From NCBI GenBank assembly GCA_016296655.1, contig JAEDIW010000057.1, positions 1 through 12,476 of the forward strand: DNA of 12,476 nt. The letters are read 5' to 3'. A model generated the notes under the pieces. It was given only the letters and a program-made list of their open reading frames with translations, was not told the DNA's origin and did no database searches. Position numbers and translations under genes: made by a program. This document shows positions 6,190-12,476 of the stretch, one piece after another (positions within the stretch are counted from its first letter, which is position 1; every line of letters begins with the position of its first letter). The DNA is from Treponema sp. (GTDB lineage Bacteria; Spirochaetota; Spirochaetia; Treponematales; Treponemataceae).

Positions 6190-7010
6190 GCGGCAGATTC
6201 ATACAACGGATAGACTTTTTTTGAAATTTCAGTCAAATCCTTTATTCTGTTTTCGTTAGAAGGATGTGTGCTCATAATTTCTGGTGTTCCGCTGCCTCCG
6301 AGTGCTGACATTTTTTCCCAGACAGCAATAGCTTCATTTGGATTGTAGCCTGCTCGGGCCATGAGTTCTGTTCCTATGTGGTCGGCTTCTTTTTCATGTG
6401 AACGGGAAAAAGGCAGGGTCATCGTATATTGTGCGGCAAGCCCAAGAACTGCATTTGTTTTTTCATCAAGACCCGCAACTGAAGAAACAACTGCAAGGCC
6501 TGCATTCTTCAAAGCTTCGCTACTGGCTTGTTCCCGGCTATGTTCCCTGAGGGCATGGGCAATTTCGTGACCCATTACGGCTGCAAGCTGAGCATCATTC
6601 AGGTTTAGGCTTTCGATTATGCCTGTGTAAACTACGATTTTTCCGCCTGGCATGCACCATGCATTTACGGTTTTGTCAGTAATTACATTTATCTGCCAGT
6701 CCCAGCCGGGTGCATCTTCGCGGAATGTTCCTGTCTGTTTAATGAGGTTTTGTGCAACTGTTTTTACACGTTTTACAGTTGCGCTGTCTAAATTCAGTGT
6801 GCCATTATTTTTTGCTTCGGCAAGAACTTTTGCATAAGATTCTTTTGCACTTTGTTCCATCTGTTCTTCTGAAACAATCATAAGCTGATTTCTGTCTGCA
6901 CCAACATTTCCGGCTGAAGTTGTTGTAGTTACGCATCCAAAAAACAGGGGTAGAGCAAGAATTGTAAAAAAAATTACAGTGTTAATTTTTGTTTTAAACC
7001 AGTTTTGCAT
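6180..7010 (-). CDS. M48-family metalloprotease, probable lipoprotein (LoiP/BepA-like)
   Basis: A secreted zinc peptidase of family M48, related to E. coli LoiP and BepA, which act on misfolded outer-membrane proteins. The 276 residues begin with a basic, hydrophobic signal segment (about 8-25) ending LFFGC, so Cys26 is a likely lipid anchor; the lipobox is looser than the classic one but fits spirochaete lipoproteins. The catalytic HEIAH motif is at 148-152 (His148, Glu149, His152). The third zinc ligand is probably Glu206 in the EKEAD motif (206-210). The NAWCMPGGKIVVYTGI block (116-131) and the C-terminal STHPSNENRI (247-256) are typical of this subfamily. AGGAA lies seven to eight bases before the ATG. 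A promoter (TTGCAG, 16 bases, TATAAT) sits upstream. It is transcribed alone. The family is firm, the substrate is inferred. Confidence 0.93.
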   Translation of the reverse strand: MQNWFKTKINTVIFFTILALPLFFGCVTTTTSAGNVGADRNQLMIVSEEQMEQSAKESYAKVLAEAKNNGTLNLDSATVKRVKTVAQNLIKQTGTFREDAPGWDWQINVITDKTVNAWCMPGGKIVVYTGIIESLNLNDAQLAAVMGHEIAHALREHSREQASSEALKNAGLAVVSSVAGLDEKTNAVLGLAAQYTMTLPFSRSHEKEADHIGTELMARAGYNPNEAIAVWEKMSALGGSGTPEIMSTHPSNENRIKDLTEISKKVYPLYESAAKK

Positions 7011-7078
7011 AAATTTGTTCCTGTGTTTCTGAAAAATTCGGCAAGTTTTGAGGGCTTGAAATCCTGTTGCCTGCCTTT

Positions 7079-7106
7079 ATTATAATAAAAAATAAATATT
7101 CTGCAA
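7079..7106 (-). promoter_or_regulatory. Promoter of the M48 peptidase gene
   Basis: Read leftward: -35 TTGCAG (7106-7101), 16-base AT-rich spacer, -10 TATAAT (7084-7079). Transcription would begin near 7072, giving a leader of about 60 bases before the ATG. Confidence 0.5.
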
Positions 7107-7152
7107 TTATCAGGCGTCATTGACTTTTCTATAAATTGAAATACAATGTCGG

Positions 7153-7199
7153 ATATAGCAAGAGGCACGGAAACTTTTCTGAATGTGCTTATGCTATAT
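7153..7199. repeat. Long imperfect inverted repeat
   Basis: ATATAGCA (7153-7160) pairs with TGCTATAT (7192-7199); after a small internal loop, 7163-7168 pairs with 7185-7190 (AGGCAC with GTGCTT, one G-U). The result is a 14-bp two-part stem with a 16-base loop. No T run follows on either strand, so it is not a simple terminator. Confidence 0.5.
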
Positions 7200-7433
7200 T
7201 GTCTGAATTTCGAGTTTTTACTGTGCAATGATTGTAAGGGATAGCGGAGCCAGTTCCGAAGTGTAGCCAAGAAATGAAGCGATAGCGGAACTCTGAAAAG
7301 CGCGGGTTTGCATTTCAAACTCGTACGAGAAATGCATAGCATTTTTCGCTTTTTTTTGCGAAGCAAAAAGCCAATCAATTGTAAAATTATAAACTCGACA
7401 TTTTCGCTATATCATGTTTTTTCTGGAGGAATT

Positions 7434-7844
7434 ATGGCTCAGAAAGTTGAATGGAGTGATTCTTACCTTTTGGGAATCTCTGAAATAGATGATCAGCACA
7501 AAAAGTTGATTGCAATTGCAAATGAATTTTATAATGTTGTGGTATCGTCTGCTGATGTTTATAAGGCAAAAATGCCTGCGATTCTTGCAAAATTGAAAGA
7601 TTATACGATTTATCATTTTTCACATGAAGAGCAGTTTATGCAGAAATTCGGTTATATTGGTTCTGCTGCCCATAAAACTGCACACGACGGATTTATTAAG
7701 GAAGTTGAATACCATGCTGGAAAAATTTCCATAGAAGATTCTTCTTCCGCGGCTAAATTCTATGATTTTATCGTAGTCTGGATTCTGAATCATATTGCAA
7801 AGGCTGACAAAGTTTGGGCAAAGTTTGTAAAGCCGCAACTGTAA
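7434..7844 (+). CDS. Bacteriohemerythrin, single-domain di-iron O2-binding protein
   Basis: A 136-residue four-helix di-iron protein that binds O2 reversibly in the cytoplasm; members are linked to O2 storage, delivery or sensing in microaerophiles and anaerobes. All seven iron ligands of the family are visible: His22 (IDDQHKKL), His61 and Glu65 (HFSHEEQFM), His80 and His84 (HKTAHDGF), His120 and Asp125 (HIAKAD). Trp7 in the N-terminal arm and the closing Trp128 are also usual. I chose the ATG at 7434 because GGAGGA lies three bases upstream and the conserved protein begins there; an in-frame ATG at 7308 would add 42 non-conserved residues encoded by intergenic repeat DNA. It is transcribed alone and ends at a strong terminator shared with the convergent chemoreceptor gene. 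The family call is firm; its role next to a chemoreceptor is open. Confidence 0.95.
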   Translation: MAQKVEWSDSYLLGISEIDDQHKKLIAIANEFYNVVVSSADVYKAKMPAILAKLKDYTIYHFSHEEQFMQKFGYIGSAAHKTAHDGFIKEVEYHAGKISIEDSSSAAKFYDFIVVWILNHIAKADKVWAKFVKPQL

Positions 7845-7864
7845 AATAGAAATGATTTTCTTCT

Positions 7865-7885
7865 TTTTCTGAAAAATTCAGAAAA
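7865..7885 (+). repeat. Short perfect hairpin after hemerythrin
   Basis: TTTTCTGAA and TTCAGAAAA form a 9-bp stem with an AAA loop, about 20 bases past the hemerythrin stop and just before the main terminator. It may help stabilise the mRNA end; no function is shown. Confidence 0.4.
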
Positions 7886-7888
7886 TCA

Positions 7889-7938
7889 CAAAAAAAGGCT
7901 GCCTGCAAATTTTCTTCAATTGCATGGCAGCCTTTTTT
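7889..7938. terminator. Bidirectional terminator between hemerythrin and chemoreceptor
   Basis: GGCTGCC-TGCAA (7897-7908) pairs with TTGCA-T-GGCAGCC (7920-7932), 12 bp with one bulged T. A run of A lies on the left (7889-7896) and six T on the right (7933-7938), so the hairpin works as an intrinsic terminator on both strands. It serves the convergent hemerythrin (+) and chemoreceptor (-) genes. Confidence 0.9.
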
Positions 7939-7963
7939 GTCTTTAGGTTAAAGCACCTGTTTT

Positions 7964-10039
7964 TTATACTCTGAAAGTGTCAATCTGACTTCCAATCTGT
8001 TCGATTTTTGTCTTCATTGTTTCAGAGATGTCATTCAGTGCGCTTCCAGTTTCTTTTATTTTCATGGCACTGGAACTCATCAAAACTACGCTGTCGTTCA
8101 TAACTGTTGTTGCATCTTTCAAGTGGCGTACTTCGTCAAGAATCTGCTTGTTACCTGCAGACATTTCTGCACTTGCAGTTCTTACTTCTGTTGTACTGTC
8201 GCTCATGTTGCGCAAAACTTCAACAATCTGCTTACTTCCTTCCTGCTGTTCAGCCATTGCACTTTGAATAAGGTGAACAAGTTCGTCAGTTTCTTTAATG
8301 CCGTCAGAAACAGAAGTGAAAGTTGCACTGGTTTCTTCAGAAGTTGAAACAACGGATTCAATAGAGTCTTTGATTTTGTTCAGCTGTTCTCCGATTGTTC
8401 GTGACTGTACGGCAGAAGTTTCTGAAAGTTTTCTGATTTCATCGGCAACAACACTGAATCCTTTTCCTGCTTCACCTGCATGAGCTGCTTCAATTGCGGC
8501 ATTCATGGCAAGCAGATTTGTCTGTCCTGCAATGGCTGCAATTGTCTGGTTAGCTTCCTGAAGCATATTTGACTGGCTTTCAATTTCTGTAATCCGTTCG
8601 TTCATTTCATGCTGTTTTTCATTACCTGCACGGGCACGGGCGGCAAGAGTTTCAAATGAAACGGCCATCTTTGAAACTGAATTATTTACACTGCTGATGT
8701 TTCCAATCATTTCTTCTACGGCAGAAGATGCTTCGGCAACACCTGCAGACTGTGTTTCAATCATTTTTTCAAGAGAAGTAATGTTTGAAGCAATTTCATT
8801 TACAGCTCCGGCAGTTTCGTCAACGCTTGCAGCTTGATTGTTAATCTGATTTTTTACGCTTTCAATGTTTGCAAGAATGTCGGCAACAGAATTTGAATTG
8901 TTGTGGATTCCTGTACTGAGTTCTGTTCCTGCATTTTTAAGTTCAGAGCGGGAAGCCTGAATTTCTTTCATAATATTATGAAGCTTTTCGATAAAAGTGT
9001 TAAATCCGTATGTTACAGAACCGATGTCATCGGCTGTATGAACTGTAAGTCTCTGTGTCAGGTCAGCATTGCCGGTTGCAATGTCGTTCAGGTTTTTGTC
9101 AAGGCTTCTCAAAGGTTTGAGCATTCTGTAAATGCAGACAATAATGGTTCCAACCAAAAGAACTGTAATTACTATGATCCAGATAACCATTGAGATTGCA
9201 AGGGAATCTGAAACTGCAAAAACCTGCTCAGCTGGTACGCACATGGCCATAGCCCATGGAGTTCCGCTTACAGGAGAATAAACCAAAAGGTTTTCACCTG
9301 TTGAAGTTTTTATCCATCCGCTGCCTTTTTCACCTTTTGTCATCAGTAGTGCAATGTCTGACAGACCTTTGTACTTGTCAGATGAATTCAGGAAATTTTC
9401 CTTCATGACAAGGTTTGTGTCTGGGAAAGCCATTGCAATGCCAGTGCTTGACAGCAGCATGGCAAATCCTTTTTCACCGATTTTGATTGCATCAATTGCT
9501 TTTGCAAGAGTTGCATGCGAAACTGCACCTACAAAGCAGCCTACGCGTTTTTTGTTTATGCTTACGGCTTTGCAGACATAGTAGGCTGAATTGCTTGCAT
9601 TAGTTCCTACAGGGTTGCTTACATACTGAGTTTTATCTTGAGTCATGTACTTGAAGAATTCCGTATTTGAAACATCTGTAACTGTTCCGTCATCGGAATA
9701 TCCAAGACCTGTTTCATAGTCGCAGTACATAATGTTTGTAAAGTCTGAACTGCGGATTTTTCTGTGGTTGACAAGCCATTCAACGATTTCTTCTGTAGAA
9801 CCGCCTGCATTTACTGCATCGCAAACTGTATATGTTCTGAGCTGTTGCATGAACTTGCTGTTTCTGTATGCAAGACCTTGTACATGAGCTTGCAGAAGTT
9901 CAGTTGTAGAAGTAACGAAGGTTTTTTCCATCTTCTGGCGCATTACAAAAATCGTTGCAAAACCAAGAATTGTAATCAAAATAATAATTTCAATTCCAAT
10001 TCTGATTCCAAAAATAACTGATAAATTCTTCTTTTTCAT
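7964..10039 (-). CDS. Methyl-accepting chemotaxis protein with periplasmic Cache domain
   Basis: A 691-residue transmembrane chemoreceptor that passes ligand signals to CheA/CheW to steer motility. Order: short basic N-terminus, TM1 (about 11-33), periplasmic Cache-type sensor (about 35-275, with the typical FFKYMTQDKTQYVSNP, YYVCKAVS, GEKGFAMLLSSTG and YSPVSGTPWAMAMCVP strands), TM2 (about 282-304), HAMP linker (about 304-357, MLKPLRSL to DLTQRL) and a long coiled-coil signalling domain to the C-terminus. The hairpin tip is well conserved at 501-541 (AGQTNLLAMNAAIEAAHAGE, then GKGFSVVADEIRKLSE). There is no C-terminal CheR-docking pentapeptide; it ends QIDTFRV. GAGGT lies four bases before the ATG. 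A probable extended -10 promoter is upstream. The ligand is unknown; Cache domains often bind amino acids or organic acids. It is transcribed alone. Confidence 0.95.
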   Translation of the reverse strand: MKKKNLSVIFGIRIGIEIIILITILGFATIFVMRQKMEKTFVTSTTELLQAHVQGLAYRNSKFMQQLRTYTVCDAVNAGGSTEEIVEWLVNHRKIRSSDFTNIMYCDYETGLGYSDDGTVTDVSNTEFFKYMTQDKTQYVSNPVGTNASNSAYYVCKAVSINKKRVGCFVGAVSHATLAKAIDAIKIGEKGFAMLLSSTGIAMAFPDTNLVMKENFLNSSDKYKGLSDIALLMTKGEKGSGWIKTSTGENLLVYSPVSGTPWAMAMCVPAEQVFAVSDSLAISMVIWIIVITVLLVGTIIVCIYRMLKPLRSLDKNLNDIATGNADLTQRLTVHTADDIGSVTYGFNTFIEKLHNIMKEIQASRSELKNAGTELSTGIHNNSNSVADILANIESVKNQINNQAASVDETAGAVNEIASNITSLEKMIETQSAGVAEASSAVEEMIGNISSVNNSVSKMAVSFETLAARARAGNEKQHEMNERITEIESQSNMLQEANQTIAAIAGQTNLLAMNAAIEAAHAGEAGKGFSVVADEIRKLSETSAVQSRTIGEQLNKIKDSIESVVSTSEETSATFTSVSDGIKETDELVHLIQSAMAEQQEGSKQIVEVLRNMSDSTTEVRTASAEMSAGNKQILDEVRHLKDATTVMNDSVVLMSSSAMKIKETGSALNDISETMKTKIEQIGSQIDTFRV

Positions 10040-10057
10040 AAAGACCTCAATAAAATA

Positions 10058-10066
10058 ATTTTAGCA
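10058..10066 (-). promoter_or_regulatory. Extended -10 promoter of the chemoreceptor gene
   Basis: Read leftward, TGC-TAAAAT is an extended -10 element with transcription expected near 10051, giving a 12-base leader that includes GAGGT. The -35 (TTTATT, 17-base spacer) is poor. I see no sigma-28-type motility promoter. Confidence 0.4.
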
Positions 10067-10277
10067 CAGCTTTGAAGAATAATAAATTTAAATTTAAAAT
10101 CTATGTAAAATCCTGAAAAATCATAAAAAATGATATTTTAGGGATTCCTGCGGTTTTTAAGCCGTTGAGAAAAGAAAAAAACGCAACTGTACAGAAAAAT
10201 AAATCCGAAAAAACTGAATTTCGTCAGGGATTTTTTTCTGTTACCAGTGCCTATAATATCTGAAAAAGTTTTAATTG

Positions 10278-10307
10278 TTAAGTCCTTAGGGGCTTAATTG
10301 TATACAA
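10278..10307. repeat. Two adjacent palindromes, possible operator
   Basis: TTAAGTCC (10278-10285) pairs with GGGCTTAA (10290-10297, one G-U) around a TTAG loop. It is followed at once by the perfect 10-bp palindrome TTGTATACAA (10298-10307). The second resembles the GTATAC core bound by GntR/FadR-type regulators, but no such regulator is in the window. Confidence 0.35.
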
Positions 10308-10368
10308 CAGAGAATTTTACAAAATTTCAGGCATTTTTTTCCGCTTTTCCAGTGAATGATGAAAAATG

Positions 10369-11535
10369 TCAGCGTGAGCGGGCCTTCTGTCTGAGGTTTG
10401 CAAGGCGATTCAGGGCTTCGTTCAAGGTTTCATCATTTTTTGCAAAATGAAAGCGTACGAGGTTGTGAATATCTTCCTTGAAAAAACTTGAGCCTGGAAC
10501 GGCGGCTACTCCAACTTCTTTTGCCATCCATTCACAGAATTCATAATCATCAGAAACTTTGAATTCACTTACATCCATCAAAACGTAGTAAGCTCCCTGC
10601 GGTTCTGTAAAAGAAAAGCCTAGATTTTTTAAGCCTGTGCAGAAAAGTTCTTTTTTATGTGTGTAGTGTTTCTGGAGGTTTGCATAATATTCATCATTTT
10701 CCAGCAGACCTGTAACGGCGGCTTCCATAAGGGGAGCAGCAGCTCCGACGGTCAGAAAATCATGCACTTTTTTGATTCTGTCGGTAATTTCTGGGTTTGC
10801 AATTGTATACCCTAAACGCCAGCCTGTAATGGAGTAGGTTTTTGATAGGGAATTGCAGACAATTGTGCGTTCTTTCATTCCTGGAAGGGACTGCATGTAA
10901 ATGTGTTTATTCGGTTTATAGATTATGTGTTCGTAAACTTCATCAGTGATGACATATATGTCATATTTTATGGCAAGCTCTGCAATGGCCTGCATTTCCT
11001 GAAGAGTAAACACTTTTCCGCAGGGGTTGGAAGGATTGCAGAGAATGAGGGCCTTGCAGCCGTCTGCAAAAGCTTTTTCCAGAAGATTAAGGTCAAATGT
11101 AAAATCCGGCGGATTCAGCGGTATGTACACGGGTTCGGCACCGCTTAGAATTGTGTCAGCTCCGTAATTTTCGTAAAAAGGTGAAAATATTGCTACTTTG
11201 TCTCCGGGATTTGCAATGCTCATCATTGCGCACATCATGGCTTCGGTACTTCCACAGGTTACGACAATTTCTTTTTCCGGATCTGCTTCAATTCCTGAAA
11301 AATGCCTGTATTTTTTTGCCAGCGCATCACGGAAATTTTTTGCACCCCAGGTAAGTGCATATTGATGAGGTCCTTCGTCAGCAATGGTTTTTAAACGGTC
11401 TGTAATTTCTTTTGGAGGGTCAAAGTCCGGAAAACCCTGTGAAAGATTTACTGCTCCGTACTGAAGGGCAATTCTTGTCATTCTTCTGATTACGGAATCG
11501 GTGAAATTTGCACTGCGCTGTGATAATGGTTTCAT
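10369..11535 (-). CDS. Class I/II PLP-dependent aminotransferase
   Basis: A 388-residue cytoplasmic fold-type I aminotransferase that moves amino groups between an amino acid and a 2-oxo acid. Visible active-site parts: NLSQGFPDFDPP (30-41), GSTEAM (95-100) at the phosphate-binding helix, Tyr121 region (FSPFYENY), NPSNPCGKVF with Asn170 (167-176), TDEVYEH with Asp198 contacting the pyridine nitrogen and Tyr201, the SLSKTYSITGWRLGY block (229-243) with Lys232 forming the Schiff base and Arg240, and Arg361 (LVRFHFA), which binds the substrate carboxylate. The NLSQGFPDF opening and overall pattern resemble the methionine/kynurenine/glutamine aminotransferase branch (YbdL, KAT) more than classical aspartate aminotransferase, but the substrate is uncertain. 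GGAGGA lies six bases before the ATG. It follows the YbaK-type gene by 34 bases, so they are probably co-transcribed. Confidence 0.93.
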   Translation of the reverse strand: MKPLSQRSANFTDSVIRRMTRIALQYGAVNLSQGFPDFDPPKEITDRLKTIADEGPHQYALTWGAKNFRDALAKKYRHFSGIEADPEKEIVVTCGSTEAMMCAMMSIANPGDKVAIFSPFYENYGADTILSGAEPVYIPLNPPDFTFDLNLLEKAFADGCKALILCNPSNPCGKVFTLQEMQAIAELAIKYDIYVITDEVYEHIIYKPNKHIYMQSLPGMKERTIVCNSLSKTYSITGWRLGYTIANPEITDRIKKVHDFLTVGAAAPLMEAAVTGLLENDEYYANLQKHYTHKKELFCTGLKNLGFSFTEPQGAYYVLMDVSEFKVSDDYEFCEWMAKEVGVAAVPGSSFFKEDIHNLVRFHFAKNDETLNEALNRLANLRQKARSR

Positions 11536-11569
11536 GTCTGTTCCTCCAAATGAAATTTCTTCTGAAGCG

Positions 11570-12049
11570 TCAAATGCTCTGCTCAGGATTTTTTGTTACG
11601 TCAATCCATTCTTTGAACTGGGAAAACTGTTCAAGTTCTGGAATTGTAAGTTCTATTGCAGAATTTGCAGAACCGCAGGCTGGAAAAACTGTTTCAAATT
11701 TTTTCAGTGAAGCGTCAAGATAGACGGTTACCTGCGGATTTACTGCGAACGGGCAGACCCCGCCGACAGGATGGCCTACAGCCTGTTCTACCTGGTCGAA
11801 AGCAATCATTTTTGCCTTTGTGCCGAAAAAATGCCGGTATCTGGCATTGTCAATTTTTACATTGCCTGCACATACTATGACGATTGGTTTTTCATCTACC
11901 CAGAAAGACAAGGTTTTTGCAATGCGTTCTCCTTGTGTGTGCAGAGCCTGGGCTGCAAGCTCGACAGTTGCACTTGACTGTTCAAGTTCAATTATTTTTG
12001 TGTCTACTCCAAATTTTTTGAGATAATTTTTTACACTTTCTAAAGACAT
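11570..12049 (-). CDS. YbaK/EbsC-family aminoacyl-tRNA deacylase
   Basis: A 159-residue editing-domain protein. The YbaK/ProX/EbsC family hydrolyses wrongly charged tRNAs, for example Cys-tRNA(Pro) or Ala-tRNA(Pro), free in the cytoplasm. Features: an N-terminal helix and strand (about 1-23), RIAKTLSFWV (42-51) with Lys45 matching the conserved catalytic-pocket lysine, a central strand (KPIVIVCAGNVKID, 54-67), GHPVGGVCPFAV (92-103), which is the family G-x3-GG-x2-P loop, and CGSANSAIELTIPEL (125-139). The exact tRNA specificity cannot be read. I chose the ATG at 12047-12049 because GGAG lies six bases upstream; an ATG six codons earlier overlaps that site and has no good ribosome site. It is the first gene of a pair with the aminotransferase. 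Its promoter is unclear; TTGAAA, 17 bases, TATTTA starts at the end of the metN fragment. Confidence 0.9.
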   Translation of the reverse strand: MSLESVKNYLKKFGVDTKIIELEQSSATVELAAQALHTQGERIAKTLSFWVDEKPIVIVCAGNVKIDNARYRHFFGTKAKMIAFDQVEQAVGHPVGGVCPFAVNPQVTVYLDASLKKFETVFPACGSANSAIELTIPELEQFSQFKEWIDVTKNPEQSI

Positions 12050-12101
12050 TGTTTTCTCCAGTAACATTCACTTCTGTTTTTTATAAATAGCAGAAAGTTT
12101 T

Positions 12102-12257
12102 TTAATTTTCAACAGCCTGAATTTTTTTTACAAGGGTTGATTTTCCTGCGCCTGAAAAGCCGATGATTCCAAAAATTTCGCCTTTGTTTATTTCAAGGTT
12201 TACGTCATTGACGGCATGGAAGGTTTTGCCGTTTGAGGAAAATGTTTTGTTCAGATG
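12102..12257 (-). pseudogene. metN: Fragment of methionine ABC transporter ATPase (metN remnant)
   Basis: This leftward frame of 51 codons has no start codon but is clearly the N-terminal part of MetN, the ATPase of the methionine importer. It reads HLNKTF, a short variable stretch, then GKTFHAVNDVNLEINKGEIF and GIIGFSGAGKSTLV; the last part is the Walker A loop in the wording specific to MetN. After STLV the expected RCIN-LLE-type sequence is replaced by KKIQAVEN and a stop. The reading frame opens right after a TAG where MetN residues 2-5 should be. So both the start and about 85% of the protein (Q loop, signature, Walker B, C-terminal domain) are missing. It is a broken remnant, probably from a partial duplication or deletion. 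Identification of the source family is strong; the mechanism is not known. Confidence 0.82.
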
Positions 12258-12476
12258 CTAAGTTTTATTATGTGTTAAGCCTAAAGTATTTTAACCTAGC
12301 ATAGCAATGGGTTTTACTATACTATTTTTTTATTTTGTGTTATAGTCTTATCCTATAATCAGCAAAACAGGCGGCATTGAAGTTTTTTTTCGGCGGATTT
12401 TTTGGGGTTTTAGGGGCTTGCCCCTAGACAATATGTAGTGCCATCCAGTTTGTAAAAACGTGGATTTAGCGTCAAA
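12258..12476. other. Gene-free right edge with GC-rich hairpin
   Basis: I see no gene. Next to the metN remnant is an imperfect inverted repeat (about 12257-12270 with 12287-12300, 10 of 14 matching). A rightward -10-like TATAAT (12354-12359) without a good -35 could serve a gene beyond the window. At 12411-12426, TAGGGG-CTTG-CCCCTA forms a stable hairpin in otherwise AT-rich DNA. The junction with the metN remnant may mark a recombination edge. Confidence 0.4.
12411..12426. repeat. GC-rich perfect hairpin TAGGGG-CTTG-CCCCTA
   Basis: A 6-bp perfect stem with a four-base loop, preceded by T- and G-rich DNA and not followed by a T run on the + strand. On the - strand it is followed by AAAACCCC, so it is no terminator there either. 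It stands out by base composition from the rest of the region. Confidence 0.5.

Larger units (their letters stand above)
7011..7433. other. Structured, repeat-rich intergenic region
   Basis: Divergent intergenic DNA of 423 bases between the peptidase and hemerythrin genes. From left to right it holds the peptidase promoter, a long hairpin (7153-7199), direct copies of GATAGCGGA (7240-7248 and 7281-7289), an inverted repeat AGTTCCG/CGGAACT (7252-7258, 7286-7292), TGCATTTC/GAAATGCA (7309-7316, 7329-7336) around the palindrome TCGTACGA, and GCTTTTT/AAAAAGC (7348-7354, 7365-7371). Open frames on both strands here (for example one from 7308 running into hemerythrin) look like by-products of this DNA. 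The hemerythrin promoter is not clear; TATATC at 7408-7413 is the best -10 but has no good -35. Confidence 0.5.
10040..10368. other. Gene-free region between chemoreceptor and aminotransferase
   Basis: AT-rich, 329 bases, with no credible open frame. It contains the chemoreceptor promoter at the left end, a weak stem-loop around 10201-10235 (AAATCC/GGATTT with a T run), a rightward TATAAT at 10252-10257 without a good -35, and two neighbouring palindromes at 10278-10307. No strong terminator for the aminotransferase gene is visible. Confidence 0.45.

Noticed and set aside
6974..7378. Leftward 134-codon frame upstream of the M48 peptidase
   Set aside because: It overlaps the peptidase signal peptide in another frame, spans the peptidase promoter and runs through hairpin repeats; it is better explained by non-coding DNA.
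7308..7433. 42-residue N-terminal extension of hemerythrin
   Set aside because: The conserved protein starts at 7434 with GGAGGA just upstream; the extension is encoded by repeat DNA and lacks a ribosome site.
10201..10240. Rho-independent terminator between aminotransferase and chemoreceptor
   Set aside because: The AAATCC/GGATTT stem is short and AT-rich with long unpaired parts, and on the + strand there is no gene to terminate.
1..12476. CRISPR array, toxin-antitoxin, restriction or other defence locus
   Set aside because: No regularly spaced direct repeats and no protein with such motifs are present in any frame I examined.

Overview
The window reads as chromosomal DNA of a low-GC, probably anaerobic or microaerophilic bacterium. 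A spirochaete of the Treponema type is my best guess. The guess rests on T- and A-rich codon use, a loose lipobox on a lipoprotein, a long Cache-type chemoreceptor, an Na+-translocating decarboxylase subunit, and intergenic stretches full of short inverted repeats. This is inference from the sequence alone. I see no rRNA, tRNA, CRISPR array or intact insertion sequence.

Layout. About 1-260 is non-genic DNA. 261-2386 carries three leftward genes: a Bcp/PrxQ thiol peroxidase, an MntP-like manganese exporter and a MarR-type repressor whose probable own promoter contains a palindromic operator. 2435-2863 is a doubtful leftward ORF. 3005-4132 is a rightward, stand-alone beta subunit of an Na+-translocating decarboxylase; it has a terminator-like hairpin in its leader and a perfect 15-bp inverted repeat right after its stop. 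4352-6121 is a rightward AraC regulator plus EamA exporter pair, closed by a terminator that runs into the end of a leftward M48 lipoprotein metalloprotease (6180-7010). 7011-7433 is a repeat-rich intergenic region. A rightward bacteriohemerythrin (7434-7844) and a leftward methyl-accepting chemotaxis protein (7964-10039) converge on a clear bidirectional terminator. After a 329-bp gene-free stretch come a leftward class I/II aminotransferase and a YbaK-type aminoacyl-tRNA deacylase, which form an operon (ybaK-like gene first). The right end holds a short broken piece of a methionine ABC transporter ATPase (MetN), then gene-free DNA with a stable GC hairpin.

How the genes fit together. The peroxidase, Mn2+ exporter, hemerythrin and MarR repressor could all serve oxygen, peroxide or metal stress, but they are separate transcription units, so this is only a theme. 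The AraC-EamA pair is a typical regulator plus efflux module. I found no defence locus or clearly new multi-gene system. The items most worth a second look are the metN remnant with adjoining odd DNA, the hairpin in the oadB leader, the probably leaderless araC mRNA, the marR operator and the structured intergenic region before hemerythrin.
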